Shown here piece by piece: positions 12,418 to 13,134 of a DNA stretch of 13,134 nucleotides (position 1 is its first letter; each line of letters starts with the position of its first letter). The position numbers and the translations under genes are program-made. This stretch comes from DASUPK01 sp036377415 (GTDB lineage Bacteria; Actinomycetota; Thermoleophilia; Solirubrobacterales; 70-9): the NCBI GenBank assembly GCA_036377415.1, contig DASUYK010000101.1, positions 1 to 13,134 of the forward strand. Reading direction: 5' to 3'. Under the pieces are notes generated by a model. That model saw only the letters and a program-made list of their open reading frames with translations. It did not search any database and was not told the origin of the DNA.

Positions 12418-12927
12418 ATGCGCCGCCCGCTGGGGGACCGTGTCGCCCTCCTGTTTCCCCGCCTCCTGCCGCTCGCGTTGCGGATCGCACTGCGCCTCCG
12501 TCCGGGCTCCGCGGCTCGCCGGCGTGCCCTGGCCTACGTCTTGCGCGGCGTGTTCGCCGCGATCAATCGGCGCGACTTCGACGTGGTACTGCTCGGCATG
12601 GAGCCCGAGGCCGAGATCGAGTTCCGCGGCGTCGAGGCGACCGGGATCGCCCCGAGCTACCACGGCCACGACGGATTCCGTGCGTTCTGGGCCGAGTGGC
12701 TGCGCGACTGGGAGCAGGTCTCCCACGGGATCACGGCCGTGATCGACCTCGGTGACCGCATCGTCATCAGGGTCTGGGGCCACCATTTGGCACCCAAGAG
12801 CGGTCTGTGGGAGGACTCCGACTCTGGTTACCTGTTCGAATTTCGTGACGCGCGCGTCAAGCGCCTGGTTGTCTGGTACCAGTGGTCGGACGCGGTGAAA
12901 GCCCTGGGCCTCGACGAGTCCGACTGA
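12418..12927 (+). CDS. NTF2/SnoaL-like family protein
   Basis: A 169-residue protein. An N-terminal Arg/Leu-rich helical extension (PLGDRVALLFPRLLPLALRI) precedes an NTF2-like alpha+beta cone: RGVFAAINRRDFDVVLLGM begins the domain. EAEIEFRG, SYHGHDGFRAFWAEWL, DLGDRIVIRVWGHH and GYLFEFRDARVKRLVVWYQW are its strands and helices. Such proteins are either small enzymes (isomerases, cyclases) or scavengers, and nothing here fixes a function. The start is uncertain: in-frame ATGs lie at 12316, 12388 and 12418, none with a clear ribosome-binding site. I prefer 12418 because the region before it is Thr/Arg-rich and unlike family N termini. The gene lies on the presumed island side of the tRNA-Val fragment with no partner gene in view. 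Confidence 0.75.
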   Translation: MRRPLGDRVALLFPRLLPLALRIALRLRPGSAARRRALAYVLRGVFAAINRRDFDVVLLGMEPEAEIEFRGVEATGIAPSYHGHDGFRAFWAEWLRDWEQVSHGITAVIDLGDRIVIRVWGHHLAPKSGLWEDSDSGYLFEFRDARVKRLVVWYQWSDAVKALGLDESD

Positions 12928-13134
12928 CCAGCGGGGACCTGTGCTGAACCAGCGAACACGATTCGCGCGGAATCGTCACGACCGTCGCTTCCGCTCTCGC
13001 GCGGCAGCGGGCGTCTCGCACGTCGAGCCCCCGGACGCCCGCAACGACGAAACTCAGGAGCTTTGTCCCCCCCGTTCCACTTCTGCATTGCGCGACGGAT
13101 GAAAGTCAAGCCTTCCCTAGCCGCATCACCTCCA
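12928..13134. other. Right-end non-coding stretch with one hairpin
   Basis: No convincing gene is seen in the last 207 bases. The only structure noticed is a perfect 7-bp stem, ACGATTC/GAATCGT (12958-12964 with 12970-12976), with loop GCGCG. It lies 30 nt past the NTF2-like stop and is a possible terminator lacking a U-run. The composition becomes visibly less GC-biased near the end. Confidence 0.4.

Noticed and set aside
12828..13109. 93-codon minus-strand frame at the right end
   Set aside because: It overlaps the NTF2-like 3' end, has a random-looking composition and shows no recognisable domain or ribosome-binding site.

Overview
The DNA is strongly GC-rich. It carries an F420-dependent PPOX oxidoreductase, a DUF1918 protein, an HX3CX2C anti-sigma/ECF pair, GTG starts and several genes with a TANNNT hexamer only 6-8 nt before the start codon. 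Together these suggest a high-GC actinobacterium. Several gene types resemble those of Thermoleophilia (Solirubrobacterales/Gaiellales), but that placement is inference. No rRNA, CRISPR array, transposase or phage structural gene was seen. One tRNA fragment was found.

Layout. (1) 1-1973: soxR (minus, 3' end cut by the window) is divergent from a three-gene plus-strand operon encoding a luciferase-domain/DUF5519 protein, an MBL-fold protein and an F420-dependent PPOX oxidoreductase. A clear SoxR box with a 19-bp -35/-10 spacer lies between them, so this looks like a complete redox-drug-responsive unit with poorly characterised effectors. (2) 2007-3159: a small DUF1918 protein (minus), divergent from a PfkB-type sugar kinase (plus). 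(3) 3247-4865: a minus-strand PiT phosphate transporter with its DUF47/PhoU-like partner, coupled by an ATGA overlap. (4) 4889-7395: an SDR oxidoreductase (minus), divergent from a zinc alcohol dehydrogenase that is followed by a YqgE/AlgH protein. (5) 7441-9650: a ZIP metal transporter (minus) and a TreT-like GT4 glycosyltransferase (plus) start 35 bp apart, apparently as leaderless genes using the same TAGGCT hexamer. (6) 9647-10698: an ECF sigma factor and its zinc-finger anti-sigma factor (minus, ATGA overlap). The anti-sigma stop codon shares a CTAG palindrome with the convergent treT-like stop. (7) 10829-11440: a secreted protein of three cysteine-paired tandem repeats that I do not recognise, divergent from the sigma gene. 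(8) 11498-11989: a membrane-anchored FKBP prolyl isomerase. (9) 12023-13134: a 42-nt exact 3' half of tRNA-Val(CAC) without its 5' half, then about 350 bp of repeat-bearing DNA, then an NTF2/SnoaL-like gene.

The items most worth a second look are the SoxR-controlled cassette, the tRNA-Val half that looks like an integration (att) scar marking the left edge of an island, the TCTGCGG repeats beside it, and the unknown triple-repeat secreted protein next to an ECF sigma/anti-sigma pair.
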